A program made the position numbers and the translations under genes. 64,000 nucleotides of DNA from Roseiarcus sp963759955 (GTDB taxonomy: Bacteria > Pseudomonadota > Alphaproteobacteria > Rhizobiales > Beijerinckiaceae): positions 1 to 64,000 of the forward strand of contig CAVXCA010000024.1 in assembly GCA_963759955.1 (NCBI GenBank). Direction: 5' to 3'. Each line of letters begins with the position of its first letter. Position 1 is the stretch's first letter. Under the pieces are notes generated by a model. The model had not been told where the DNA came from, ran no database searches, and worked only from the letters and a program-made list of their open reading frames with translations. Below, one piece after another: positions 52,070-61,092 of this stretch.

Positions 52070-52792
52070 ATGCCGACTTTCATCGCCGGGCTTGTCGCGC
52101 TTTATCTCGTGCTCGCCGCGATCAAGCAGTTCGGGCGGCTGAGCCCGGCGACCGCGGCCAAGATCGCGCGCAAGGGCGGCGTCGCGCTCAGCGTCCTGGG
52201 CGCCGTGCTGTTCATGCTGCGCGGCAGCCTCGGCCTCGCCTCGATCCTGGCGAGCCTCGCTGTCGGCCTGGCGGCGCGCAACAAGACGAACCCTTTCGCC
52301 GCGGCGTTTCGCGCCGCCGGCCTGGGCGCACGGGCGGGACGGATTTCGACGGCGCGCTCAGCGATGATCGAAATGCGACTCGATCACGATTCGGGCGCGC
52401 TGAGCGGATCGGTTCTGGCAGGCCCCTTCCAGGGCCGCATTCTGGACACGCTCGCGCGACCGGACTGCCTCAACCTCTACGCCAGCCTGCGGCGCGACGA
52501 TCCCGAGGGCGCCAGACTATTGGAGACTTATCTCGACCGCCGGTTTGCCCGTTGGCGTGACGCAGACGAGGGTCAGGGCGAGGAGCGGGGGCGGACTGGC
52601 GGGCGCGGTGACGCGATGACGCGCGAAGAAGCGTATGAAATCCTGGGCCTGCCGCAAGGCGCGGGCGGCGAGGAAATCATCCGCGCGCATCGTTCGCTGA
52701 TGAAGAAGCTTCATCCAGACCATGGCGGCTCGACGGCTCTGGCCGCGCGAGTCAATCAGGCCAAGGACGTTTTGCTGAGCCGACATGGCTGA
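52070..52792 (+). CDS. Membrane-anchored J-domain protein
   Basis: A 240-residue protein. Two N-terminal hydrophobic segments (FIAGLVALYLVLAAIKQF; VALSVLGAVLFMLRGSLGLA) anchor it. A middle region (about 105-160, MIEMRLDHDSGALSGSVLAG) is conserved in this group. The C-terminal J-domain (about 180-238) has MTREEAYEILGLPQGAGGEE and the HPD in LMKKLHPDHGGSTALAARVN. The layout recalls mitochondrial Tim14/Pam18-like proteins of Alphaproteobacteria. It may recruit DnaK to the membrane; the DnaK partner is not known. Confidence 0.87.
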   Translation: MPTFIAGLVALYLVLAAIKQFGRLSPATAAKIARKGGVALSVLGAVLFMLRGSLGLASILASLAVGLAARNKTNPFAAAFRAAGLGARAGRISTARSAMIEMRLDHDSGALSGSVLAGPFQGRILDTLARPDCLNLYASLRRDDPEGARLLETYLDRRFARWRDADEGQGEERGRTGGRGDAMTREEAYEILGLPQGAGGEEIIRAHRSLMKKLHPDHGGSTALAARVNQAKDVLLSRHG

Positions 52793-52802
52793 ATCCAGTC
52801 TA

Positions 52803-54457
52803 TCAGTCGTGCGCCATGAAGCAGGGGAACCCGCTCTTTTTCAGTGACCGGCAAGCCGTCTCGGCGCTCGCGGAATCGAGGCCGGCGAAGCGGGCGCGGT
52901 AGAACACGTCCTCGCCCTTCTTGACCTTCTCGGTGAACGGCCTGGCGGAAGCGAGCGTCGCGCGGTTCTTTTCGCGCGCGCGGATCAGCAGATCGTTGGC
53001 CTTGCTCTCGTCGTCGGAGATGCCGATCTGGACGATCCAGCCGGAGTGATCGCCGGCGCGCGCTTCGTCGTCGCGCGCAACTTCGGTCTCTTCCTTGGGC
53101 CCTGCGAGCGGCGCGGCGGCGGCCGGCGTGGCGGAGGTCTGTTTGGCCTCGTCCGGATTGGCGGCGATCATGGCGGCCGCGAGGGCCGCTTGCGCCTTGG
53201 CGGAGTCGACCGGCTCGGGGCCTTTGACCCATCCGAGCTGCGCGGGCGTGGCCTCGGCGAGCCGTTCGGGAGTTGCCGCGGGCTGGGGCGGGCGAGGCGC
53301 CGCCGGCGGCGCGCGCAGAGCGATCTTGGCGGGGGGAGCGTCGCCGCGACGCGCGGAGCGCCGTCCTCTTCGTCGTCGTCGGCGCTGTTGTCGCCTTCGG
53401 CGAGCTGCGCGACCGCAGGACGGGTGGGCGGCGCGGGAACATTGGCCGAGACCACCGCCGGCTCGATCGCGGGACGGGCCGGCGGCGTCGCGGCGGCGAG
53501 TTGCAACGGAGCGGCGGCTTCGGCCTGCGCGATCATCGAGCCGGCGGTGCGCTTGGTCGAGGCCTCGGCGATATGGTCGGCGATCAGCGACTCCATCGTG
53601 GCGTCGCGCGAAGCCACCGTGCGGCCGCCCATGACGACCGCGACGAGCGAGCGTCCGTCGCGATGCAGCGAGGTCAAGAGGTTGAAGCCGGAAGCGCGGG
53701 TGTAGCCGGTCTTGATGCCGTCGACGCCGTCGACGCGGCCGAGCAGGTGATCGTGGTTGCCGATGATCTGGCCGTCGTATTCGAATTCGTGGGTCGAAAA
53801 ATATTTGAAGTAGCGGGGAAAGCGCTCTTCGGTCGCTCGGGCGAGGATCGTCAGGTCGCGCGCGGTGGTGAGCTGCCGGTCGTTAGGCAGGCCGGACGCA
53901 TTGACATAGACGGTGCGCGACATGCCCAGGGCGCGCGCCTTGCGGGTCATCATTTCGGCGAACGTGCTCTCGTCGCCGCCGATCTTCTCCGCGATGGCGA
54001 CCGCGACATCGTTGGCCGAACGGGTGACGATCGCCTTGATCGCGTCGTCGACGGAAATCGTGTCGCCGGGCTGGACCCCGAGCTTGGAGGGTTCTTGCGC
54101 GGCGGCGTGCTCGGAGATCGGAATTTCCGATTGTAGCGTCAGAGCGCCTTTGTCGAGCTGCTCGAACAAGAGATAGAGCGTCATCACCTTGGTGAGAGAG
54201 GCCGGGTGGCGCAGTTCGTTCTCGCTGACGGCGTAGAGCGTGCGCCCGGTGTTGGCGTCGACGACGATGGCGGCGAACGCAGGATCCGACGGCGCGCCTT
54301 GCCGGCTCGCGGCATAATGGAAATGGCGGTGAAAATGCCGCCAATAGTGGGCGTCCGCAGGCGCTGCGGAGATCGCCAAAGTCGACAGCGCCACGCAGGC
54401 GCCCGCGGCGGCTCGGACCAAACGCAAGACTTGGGAAGGGGAACTACGCAACGCCAT
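52803..54457 (-). CDS. D-alanyl-D-alanine carboxypeptidase (PBP5/6 type) with SPOR domain; frameshift in given sequence
   Basis: Trims peptidoglycan stem peptides in the periplasm. A signal peptide (AGACVALSTLAISAAPADAH) precedes the penicillin-binding domain (about 50-300), with SxxK in ASLTKVMTLY, SxN in VTRSANDVAV and KTG in GIKTGYTRAS. A Pro/Ala linker follows. At a six-G run (53329-53334) the frame breaks; adding one base gives a 551-residue protein through TLPPAKIALRAPPAAPRPP to a C-terminal SPOR domain (WIVQIGISDDESKANDLLIR; SLKKSGFPCFMAHD). Carboxypeptidases with a SPOR tail are typical of Hyphomicrobiales. ATG 54457 is the start. Confidence 0.88.
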
Positions 54458-54503
54458 GAACGCGTCCTACTGGATCGATGCGACCACACGGCCTCGGCAG
54501 GCC

Positions 54504-54519
54504 GTTGCACAATGCACAC
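54504..54519. promoter_or_regulatory. PhaR-like site upstream of carboxypeptidase
   Basis: GTTGCACAATGCACAC shares the TGCA-N2-TGCA core of the two sites before the phasin gene. It lies 47 bases before the carboxypeptidase start on the minus strand. A binding role is inferred only from resemblance. Confidence 0.3.
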
Positions 54520-54731
54520 AGGCGGCAACCCTATGGGAATGCGGTTACGGCGGGGTTAACGGCCGGCGGCGATTTCGTCGCCATTGGCCGCCAACGCATT
54601 GACATGTTGGGGAAATGGCGCGGCGACCGGTGGCCGGAAACATTATGAAGTGTGCTTAAATTATTGTAATAACTCCATAAAGTTCCGAGGCGCGCAAACC
54701 TCAGCCGCGGCCGCGGGCGGGCCAGCGGCGT

Positions 54732-54778
54732 TTGCTGCAATGCAACAATTCTCTTGACAATTTATTGTGCATTGCACA
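54732..54778. promoter_or_regulatory. Two PhaR-like operator sites before the phasin gene
   Basis: TTGCTGCAATGCAACAA (54732-54748) and TTGTGCATTGCACA (54765-54778) are TGC-rich near-palindromes. The second lies between the -35 and -10 boxes, where a bound repressor would block RNA polymerase. PhaR repressors of alphaproteobacteria are known to bind TGC-rich sites at phasin promoters and to be released by polyhydroxybutyrate. The assignment to PhaR is inferred. Confidence 0.6.
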
Positions 54779-54782
54779 TAAT
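54754..54782 (+). promoter_or_regulatory. Strong sigma-70-type promoter of the phasin gene
   Basis: TTGACA (54754-54759), 17-base spacer, CATAAT (54777-54782). The start site should be near 54790, leaving about a 60-base leader before ATG 54853. The region is conspicuously AT-rich against the GC-rich background. Confidence 0.8.
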
Positions 54783-54852
54783 ATTAATATTGATGTTGAC
54801 GCTTCGCGACATCTTGCCGACCCCAACCCACGAAGCGGAACGAGGTGCAGCC

Positions 54853-55191
54853 ATGACCACTCCGAACTTCGAAGAGTTTCAGAAATTCAGCAAGCAGCAG
54901 CTCGACGCGGTCAACGCCGCCACCGCGACCGTGGCCAAGGGGCTCCAGGAGATCGCCGCCGAGTCCACCGACTACTCGAAGAAGGCTTTCGCCGCCAATT
55001 CGGCGGTCGTCGAAAAGCTGCTCGGCGCCAAATCGGTCGAGACCGCGATCCAGATCCAGACCGAATACGCCAAGTCCGCCTACGAGGGTTTCGTCGCCCA
55101 GGCGAGCAAGATCAACGAAATTTGCGTGAAGCTCGCGACCGAGGCCTTCAGGCCGGTCGAGACCGCCTTCGCCAAGGCGCAAGGCAAGTAA
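54853..55191 (+). CDS. Phasin family protein
   Basis: A 112-residue, mainly helical amphipathic protein that coats polyhydroxyalkanoate granules. Landmarks of the phasin_2 family are EEFQKFSKQQLDAVNAATAT, VAKGLQEIAAESTDYSKKAF and IQTEYAKSAYEGFVAQASKI then LATEAFRPVETAFAKA. ATG 54853 has GAGG upstream. The gene is monocistronic, with its own strong promoter, TGC-rich operator-like sites and a rho-independent terminator, the arrangement expected for a highly expressed PhaR-controlled phasin. Confidence 0.93.
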   Translation: MTTPNFEEFQKFSKQQLDAVNAATATVAKGLQEIAAESTDYSKKAFAANSAVVEKLLGAKSVETAIQIQTEYAKSAYEGFVAQASKINEICVKLATEAFRPVETAFAKAQGK

Positions 55192-55271
55192 GGCGTCGCG
55201 CCGCGCAGGCGCGGAATAGTCGGGGGTTCGCCGACCGCAGCGTCGGCGAAGAGGTTTTTGGCGAGTTCGAG

Positions 55272-55297
55272 GGCCGGCTGACAAGCCGGCCTTTTTT
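55272..55297 (+). terminator. Rho-independent terminator of the phasin gene
   Basis: Perfect 8-bp stem GGCCGGCT / AGCCGGCC with loop GACA, followed directly by six T (55292-55297). It is about 80 bases after the phasin stop codon. Confidence 0.93.
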
Positions 55298-55417
55298 GTT
55301 GGTTCGCCTCTTGCGCGGCGTCGACAAATTGGCAATCCTGTCGATGTCGCGTCGGCCTCTGGCGCCTGACGTTCGCGGCGCCTAGATGAGGTACATGGGG
55401 AATGTGCGGCGAGCCCC

Positions 55418-55437
55418 CCTGACGCGGTAGCGTCAGG
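55418..55437. promoter_or_regulatory. Perfect hairpin/palindrome upstream of clpS
   Basis: CCTGACGC-GGTA-GCGTCAGG, an 8-bp perfect stem with a four-base loop, 26 bases before the clpS start. There is no following T run, so it is more likely an operator or leader hairpin than a terminator. Confidence 0.5.
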
Positions 55438-55463
55438 TCGCCCGTATTCGATAGAGGTCGAAC

Positions 55464-55913
55464 GTGATCGCCGAACCGCATGCGCTGGTCTCTCGGTTCC
55501 GGGCCGGAATGGCGCGATTGGCGCGTTTCTTTTTCACGCCGCGCGGCGCGGCGCCCGATCATCCGATCGGCGTCATAACCGCCGCCCGCGAGCCGCGGCG
55601 CGGGGGAGAGACGCCAGGCAGCGGCGCTGCGGTCATCACGCGGACGCGGACGCAAACCAAGCGTCCGAACATGTACCGGGTGCTTCTGCTCAACGACGAC
55701 TACACACCGATGGAGTTCGTGATCGCGATCCTACAAGCCTTTTTCAACAAGAACCCGGAAGAGGCCACGCAGATCATGTTGCACGTGCACAACAACGGCG
55801 TCGGCGAATGCGGCGTTTACACCTATGAGATCGCCGAGACGAAGGTCGCTCAGGTGATGGACCACGCCCGCAAGAACCAGCATCCGTTGCAATGCATCAT
55901 GGAAAAAAAGTGA
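55464..55913 (+). CDS. clpS: ATP-dependent Clp protease adaptor ClpS
   Basis: Delivers N-degron substrates to ClpA. The product has 149 residues if GTG 55464 is used. The first 60 (FFFTPRGAAPDHPIGV, Arg-rich) are longer than usual, so a later start is possible. The core domain is canonical: MYRVLLLNDDYTPMEFVIAI (N-degron pocket), FFNKNPEEATQIMLHVHNNG, CGVYTYEIAETKVAQVMDHA and the HPLQC tail. It ends eight bases before clpA, the conserved clpS-clpA operon. The aat gene in this window makes its substrates. Confidence 0.95.
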   Translation: MIAEPHALVSRFRAGMARLARFFFTPRGAAPDHPIGVITAAREPRRGGETPGSGAAVITRTRTQTKRPNMYRVLLLNDDYTPMEFVIAILQAFFNKNPEEATQIMLHVHNNGVGECGVYTYEIAETKVAQVMDHARKNQHPLQCIMEKK

Positions 55914-55923
55914 AAGGCTCGTG

Positions 55924-58399
55924 ATGCCGGTATTCTCCCGCGCCCTGGAAAAGACCCTCCGCAAGGCGCTCGCGCTCGCCAACGAGCGTCGGCACGAATA
56001 CGCGACGCTGGAGCACCTGCTCCTCGCGTTGATCGACGATCCCGACGCCGCCGCGGTGCTTCGGGCCTGCAACGTCGATCTCGATGCGCTGCGCAAGAAC
56101 GTCGTGCAATACATCGACACCGAGCTCGAGAACCTGATCGTCGAGACGGTCGACGAGGCGAAGGCGACGGCCGGCTTCCAGCGTGTCGTGCAGCGCGCCG
56201 CGATCCACGTGCAGTCGTCGGGGCGCGAAGAAGTGACCGGCGCCAACGTGCTGGTGGCGATTTTCGCCGAGCGCGAGAGCCACGCCGCCTATTTCCTGCA
56301 AGAGCAGGACATGACGCGCTACGACGCGGTCAACTACATCAGCCACGGCATCGCCAAGCGCCCGGGCCTCTCGGACACTTCGCGCTCGCCGCGCGGGGTC
56401 GACGAAGATTCGGACTCGCGCGAGTCCGAAGGAGTCGAAAGAGACCTCCGAGGGCAAGAAGAAGGAAGGCGCGCTCGACGCCTATTGCGTCAATCTGAAC
56501 AAGAAGGCCCGCGACGGGCGGATCGATCCGCTGATCGGCCGCGAGGCCGAGGTGCAGCGCACCATCCAGGTCCTGTGCCGGCGCCAGAAGAACAATCCGC
56601 TGCTGGTCGGCGATCCCGGCGTCGGCAAGACGGCGATCGCCGAAGGGCTCGCGCGCAAGATCATCGGCGGCGAGGTTCCCGAGGTGCTCGCGGGGGCGAC
56701 GGTGTTCGCGCTCGACATGGGCGCGCTGCTCGCCGGCACGCGCTATCGCGGCGATTTCGAGGAACGCCTCAAGCAGGTGATGAAAGAGATCGAGCAGCAC
56801 AAGGACGCGATTCTGTTCATCGACGAGATCCATACCGTCATCGGCGCCGGCGCGACGTCCGGCGGGGCGATGGACGCGTCCAATCTGCTCAAGCCGGCGC
56901 TCGCGCAGGGCTCGCTGCGCTGCATCGGCTCGACCACTTACAAGGAATATCGCCAATATTTCGAGAAGGACCGCGCGCTGGTGCGCCGGTTCCAGAAGAT
57001 CGACGTCAAGGAGCCGAGCGTCGCCGACGCGGTGGAGATCCTCAAGGGCCTCAAGCCCTATTTCGAGGAGTTCCACAAGGTCCGCTACACGCAGGAAGCG
57101 GTGAAGGCGGCGGTCGAACTCTCGGCGCGCTACATCCACGACCGCAAATTGCCGGACAAGGCGATCGACGTCATCGACGAGACCGGCGCCTCGCAGATGC
57201 TGGTCGCCGAGGCCAAGCGCAAGAAGACCATCGGCGTCAAGGAGATCGAGGCGACGATCGCCTCGATGGCGCGCATACCGCCGAAGTCCGTCTCCAAGGA
57301 CGACGCGGAGGTGCTGCAGCATCTCGACGAGACCCTGAAGCGCGTCGTCTACGGCCAGGACGAGGCGCTGGGCGCGCTCGCCTCGGCGATCAAGCTCGCG
57401 CGTGCGGGCTTACGCGATCCCGAAAAGCCGATCGGCTGCTATCTCTTTTCTGGGCCCACCGGGGTCGGCAAGACGGAGGCCGCGCGCCAGCTCGCCTTTA
57501 GCCTCGGCCTCGAGCTCACCCGCTTCGACATGTCCGAGTACATGGAGCGCCACACCGTCTCGCGGCTGATCGGCGCGCCGCCCGGCTATGTCGGCTTCGA
57601 CCAGGGCGGTCTCTTGACCGACGCGATCGACCAGCATCCGCATTCGGTCCTGCTGCTCGACGAGATCGAAAAGGCCCATCCCGACCTCTTCAACATCCTC
57701 TTGCAGGTGATGGATCACGGCAAGCTGACCGACCATGCGGGCAAGCAGATCGACTTCCGCAACGTGATCCTGATCATGACCACCAACGCCGGCGCGCAGG
57801 ACCTGGCGAGGGAGGCGTTCGGCTTCCACCACGCAAAACGCGAAGGCGACGACACCGAGGCGATCAACCGGCTGTTCTCGCCCGAGTTCCGCAACCGTCT
57901 CGACGCGATCGTGCCGTTCGCGCGGCTGCCCGAGTCGGTCATCGCGCAGGTCGTCGATAAGTTCGTTCTGCAGCTCGAAGCCCAGCTCGCCGACCGCAAC
58001 GTCACCATCGAGCTCTCCGACGAAGCGCGCGCCTGGCTGGTCAAGAACGGCTACGACGAGGCGATGGGGGCGCGGCCGATGGCGCGCGTCATCCAGAGCC
58101 AGATCAAGACGCCGCTCGCCGACGAAGTGCTGTTCGGCCGGCTGAAGAACGGCGGGGTGGTGCGCGTCGTCGTCACCGCCGACGACTTCGGCGTCAAGAA
58201 GCTCAGCTTCGTCTATCCCGAGGGGCCGGCGCAGCCGCGGCTCGAACGGGACCTCATCGTCGCCGGCCGCAAGCGCGCCGAGGCCGAGCCGGAGGTCCGC
58301 AAGGGCAGGGCGCGCAAGCGCGCCGACGGCGCCAACGCGCTGGACGAAGGCGACGGCGATCGCGGCGAAGTCTCGCCGAGCGAACCGCAGGCGACGTGA
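55924..58399 (+). CDS. clpA: ATP-dependent Clp protease ATP-binding subunit ClpA; frameshift in given sequence
   Basis: AAA+ unfoldase that feeds ClpP. The N-domain (about 1-145) begins PVFSRALEKTLRKALALANE with HEYATLEHLLLALIDDPDAA. The linker then breaks frame near 56437. Removing one base restores an 824-residue protein through SEGKKKEGALDAYCVNLNKK. D1 carries LLVGDPGVGKTAIAEGLARK (Walker A) and ILFIDEIHTVIGAG (Walker B). D2 carries LFSGPTGVGKTEAARQLAF and LLLDEIEKAHPDLFNILLQV. ATG 55924 follows an adjacent GTG. The Glu/Arg-rich tail is longer than usual. Such an essential unfoldase is probably intact in the organism. Confidence 0.93.
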
Positions 58400-58432
58400 G
58401 CCGGCGGGCAGGCGACCGCCGGTCGCCGCCCC

Positions 58433-59137
58433 TTACGTCCAGCGGTCGCCCAGCGCCGACAGCAGCACCGCGACGATGCCGGTCAGGAACACGCCGTCGA
58501 AGGTGCCTGCGCCGCCGATCGAGGCGACCGGCGCGCCGAGGGTCTGCAACTGACTGAGGTTGGAGAGGTCCGCGCCGATCAGCACGCCGAGGCTGCCGCC
58601 GACATAGGCGAGCGGCGCCGCGTATTGGCGCGACAGCGCCAGGGCCGTCAACGCCGCCACGAACGGCGGCGCGACGAGCGGAACCGCAATGCCGACGCCG
58701 GGGATCGGCGTCGCGAGCCGATGGACGATGAGCGCCACCACCGCCGTCGCCACGACGCTCGAAGCGAGGATGCGGTTGCGGCCGATGAGATAGATCGACA
58801 GCAGCACCGGAATGACCGCGCCGCCGACGTTGACAGCGAGGATCGTGCCCGGCCAGTCCACCATCTGCGGGACGAGATAGGGCATGCCGAACGCGTCGAC
58901 GAAAGTCCTCGCCACCACGTGCGCCTCGGGCAGCCGCGCGATCGGGATGTTCAGATAGCCGCCGACCAGCGAGGCGAGCAGCACGAGCATCGCGACGCGC
59001 GGCTCCAGGCCCAGACGCCGATAGGCGCGGTTGAGAATGCCGATCTCCAAGAGGAACAGCAGGCCGAGGACCAGCCCGCCGAGCACCAGATAGAGCAGGA
59101 GCTGCGCGGGAAGATAAAGCAGATGGCTCGAATACAT
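58433..59137 (-). CDS. DUF1614 family membrane protein
   Basis: A 234-residue integral membrane protein with about seven hydrophobic helices. Characteristic are LLLYLVLGGLVLGLLFLLEI, PRVAMLVLLASLVGGYLNIP, DWPGTILAVNVGGAVIPVLL and a Gly-rich C-terminus with GADLSNLSQLQTLGAPVASI and GGAGTFDGVFLTGIVAVLLS. The family occurs in archaea and proteobacteria with no known function. ATG 59137 is the natural start. It is convergent with clpA (33 bases between stops). Confidence 0.85.
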   Translation of the reverse strand: MYSSHLLYLPAQLLLYLVLGGLVLGLLFLLEIGILNRAYRRLGLEPRVAMLVLLASLVGGYLNIPIARLPEAHVVARTFVDAFGMPYLVPQMVDWPGTILAVNVGGAVIPVLLSIYLIGRNRILASSVVATAVVALIVHRLATPIPGVGIAVPLVAPPFVAALTALALSRQYAAPLAYVGGSLGVLIGADLSNLSQLQTLGAPVASIGGAGTFDGVFLTGIVAVLLSALGDRWT

Positions 59138-59335
59138 GGGCGCCTCGACGCTGTGCGCGGCGCCTCCATGCCTAGTTCACTCGATGCGGAATGTCATCCG
59201 AGCGCGAGCGAATTGCAGACGCGATCGCTGGTGGCGTCCGGCGCGCAAGCGCCTCGTTCCGTCTATGTCGATGCAGCGGGAAGAGCGCGGCCGGCGGCGG
59301 CGCCTGCAGGGCGCACGAAAACCGTGAGCGCTCGG

Positions 59336-59764
59336 CTACGCCTTCATCGCCGCGCGGATCTTGGCGGCGTGGACTTCGAGTTGCCCGGGCGGAAGGATCG
59401 GGCCGCCGGGCGGGCGCAGCGCGACCCCGCTCCAGCGCGGCAAGACGTGAAAATGCAGATGGAACACGAGCTGCCCGCCGGCGCTCTCGTTGAATTGCTG
59501 CACGACGATTCCCTCCGCCGCCATGCCCGCCTTGACGGCCAGGGCGAGGCGTTGCACCGAGGGCATGAAGCGGGCGAGCTCGGCGGGCGCGATGTCGAGA
59601 AGGTTGCGCGCGGGCGTCTTGGGAATGATCAGCGCGTGGCCGTCGGCGCGCGGCATGATGTCCATGAAGCTGAACGAGACTTCGTCCTCGGCGACGCGCA
59701 CGCACGGCGCCTCGCCGCGCAAGATCTTGGCGAAAATGTTGTTGGCGTCGTAGGGCTGGGTCAA
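59336..59764 (-). CDS. HIT family hydrolase
   Basis: A 142-residue histidine-triad nucleotide hydrolase/transferase acting on AMP-linked substrates. The active site is QLVFHLHFHVLPRW (HxHxH). The N-terminus NIFAKILRGEAPCVRVAEDE and FMDIMPRADGHALIIPKTPA are typical of the HinT/YcfF branch. A TTG at 59764 (MTQPYDANNIFAK) is preferred because GGGAGAG lies in front and homologues begin here. The frame remains open further upstream into the next gene. It follows the DUF482 gene by 35 bases, probably in one transcript. Confidence 0.9.
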   Translation of the reverse strand: MTQPYDANNIFAKILRGEAPCVRVAEDEVSFSFMDIMPRADGHALIIPKTPARNLLDIAPAELARFMPSVQRLALAVKAGMAAEGIVVQQFNESAGGQLVFHLHFHVLPRWSGVALRPPGGPILPPGQLEVHAAKIRAAMKA

Positions 59765-59799
59765 GGCTCTCTCCCGGTGTGGTCGGCTGGGCGCGGGCG

Positions 59800-60984
59800 T
59801 CAGCCCTCCCGCCGGAACGGCAGTTGTTCGGCGTACTCGGCGATCGTTTCTTCGATCGCGGCGCGCTCGCGCTCGAGATAGTCCGCCACCGCGCGTTGAA
59901 AGCGCGCGTCGGCGAATTCGTGCGCGGAATAGGTCGCGACCGGACGATAGCCGCGCGCCAATTTGTGCTCCCCTTGAGCGCCCGCTTCGACACGCTTCAG
60001 GCCGCGGCTTATCGCGAATTCGATCGCTTGATAATAGCAGATTTCGAAATGCAGAAATGGCCGCTCCTCGATCGCGCCCCAGTTGCGGCCGTAGAGCGCG
60101 TCGTCGCCGAGGAAGTTGATCGCGCCGGCGATATAACGCCCCGCGCGCTTGGCCATCACCAGGAGGATGCGCGACGCCAGCGCCGCGCCGACGCGATCGA
60201 AGAATTCGCGGGTGAGGTAGGGGCGGCCCCATTTGCGCGACCCGGTGTCCATGTAAAACGCGAAGAACGCGTCCCAATGTTCTGATTTGATGTCGCTTCC
60301 GTTGAGCAGTTCAACCGAAATGTCGTCGCCGAGCGCCTCGCGGCGCTCGCGCTTGATCGCTTTGCGCTTGCGCGAGGCGAGGGCGGCGAGGAAATCGTCG
60401 AAGTCGCGGTAGCCTTCGTTGACGAAGTGAAATTGCTCGCCGGTCCGCGACACGAAGCCGGCGCGTTCGAGCGCTTGGCTGTCGCGGGCGTCGGGGAAGG
60501 TGACGTGAATCGACGACGCGGCGACCGCCTCGCGCAGCGTGCGCAAGCCGGCGATCAGCGCTTCGCGGGCGCCGCCAGGCGCGTCGCGCGCGATGAGCAG
60601 CCGTCGCCCCGTGACCGGCGTGAAGGGAACGGCGACTTGCAGCTTGGGGTAATAGCGCCCGCCCGCGCGCTGATAGGCTTCGGCCCAGGCGTGATCGAAG
60701 ACGTATTCGCCCTGGCTGTGGGCTTTCAGATAGCACGGCGCCGCCGCGACCAGCCGGCCGCCGGGCGCTTCGACCAGCACGTGCGCGGGCGCCCAGCCCG
60801 AACGCCCGCCAACCGAACGCGACTGCTCCAGCGCGAGCAAGAAGGCGTGGGTGATGAAGGGATTGAACCGCTCGCCGGCGCTTTCGTCGGCGCCGAGGTC
60901 CGGCGGATTGGCGCAGGCGTCCCACGCCTCGGCGGCGACCTCGGCGATGCCTTCGATGGAGCGGACGGTCAGAGGTTTGGTCAT
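59800..60984 (-). CDS. DUF482 / GNAT-fold (FemAB-like) acyltransferase
   Basis: A 394-residue COG3146 protein. Typical blocks are NPFITHAFLLALEQSRSVGG, YLKAHSQGEYVFDHAWAEAY, GGRYYPKLQVAVPFTPVTG, FLAALASRKRKAIKRERREA and ALYGRNWGAIEERPFLHFEI then YYQAIEFAISRGLKRVEAGA. The fold is a double GNAT like that of peptidoglycan-bridge FemX enzymes, but no substrate is proven. ATG 60984 is the family start. It lies before the HIT gene on the same strand; that gene order is common in Hyphomicrobiales. Confidence 0.9.
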   Translation of the reverse strand: MTKPLTVRSIEGIAEVAAEAWDACANPPDLGADESAGERFNPFITHAFLLALEQSRSVGGRSGWAPAHVLVEAPGGRLVAAAPCYLKAHSQGEYVFDHAWAEAYQRAGGRYYPKLQVAVPFTPVTGRRLLIARDAPGGAREALIAGLRTLREAVAASSIHVTFPDARDSQALERAGFVSRTGEQFHFVNEGYRDFDDFLAALASRKRKAIKRERREALGDDISVELLNGSDIKSEHWDAFFAFYMDTGSRKWGRPYLTREFFDRVGAALASRILLVMAKRAGRYIAGAINFLGDDALYGRNWGAIEERPFLHFEICYYQAIEFAISRGLKRVEAGAQGEHKLARGYRPVATYSAHEFADARFQRAVADYLERERAAIEETIAEYAEQLPFRREG

Positions 60985-61092
60985 GGCGCGCGGTCATCAT
61001 AGCGCGTCGGCGTCGCGCGCCAAGGACGAAACCGCCGCCGCCGAGCGGGTCTGCGCTACGCGCGGACCTCGAGCGTCTCGCGGGGGAATGCG

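Noticed and set aside
36885..53334. Phase variation through G5 and G6 tracts in the MAPEG and carboxypeptidase genes
   Set aside because: Tracts are too short for efficient slippage and the genes are not typical contingency loci; sequencing indel is simpler.
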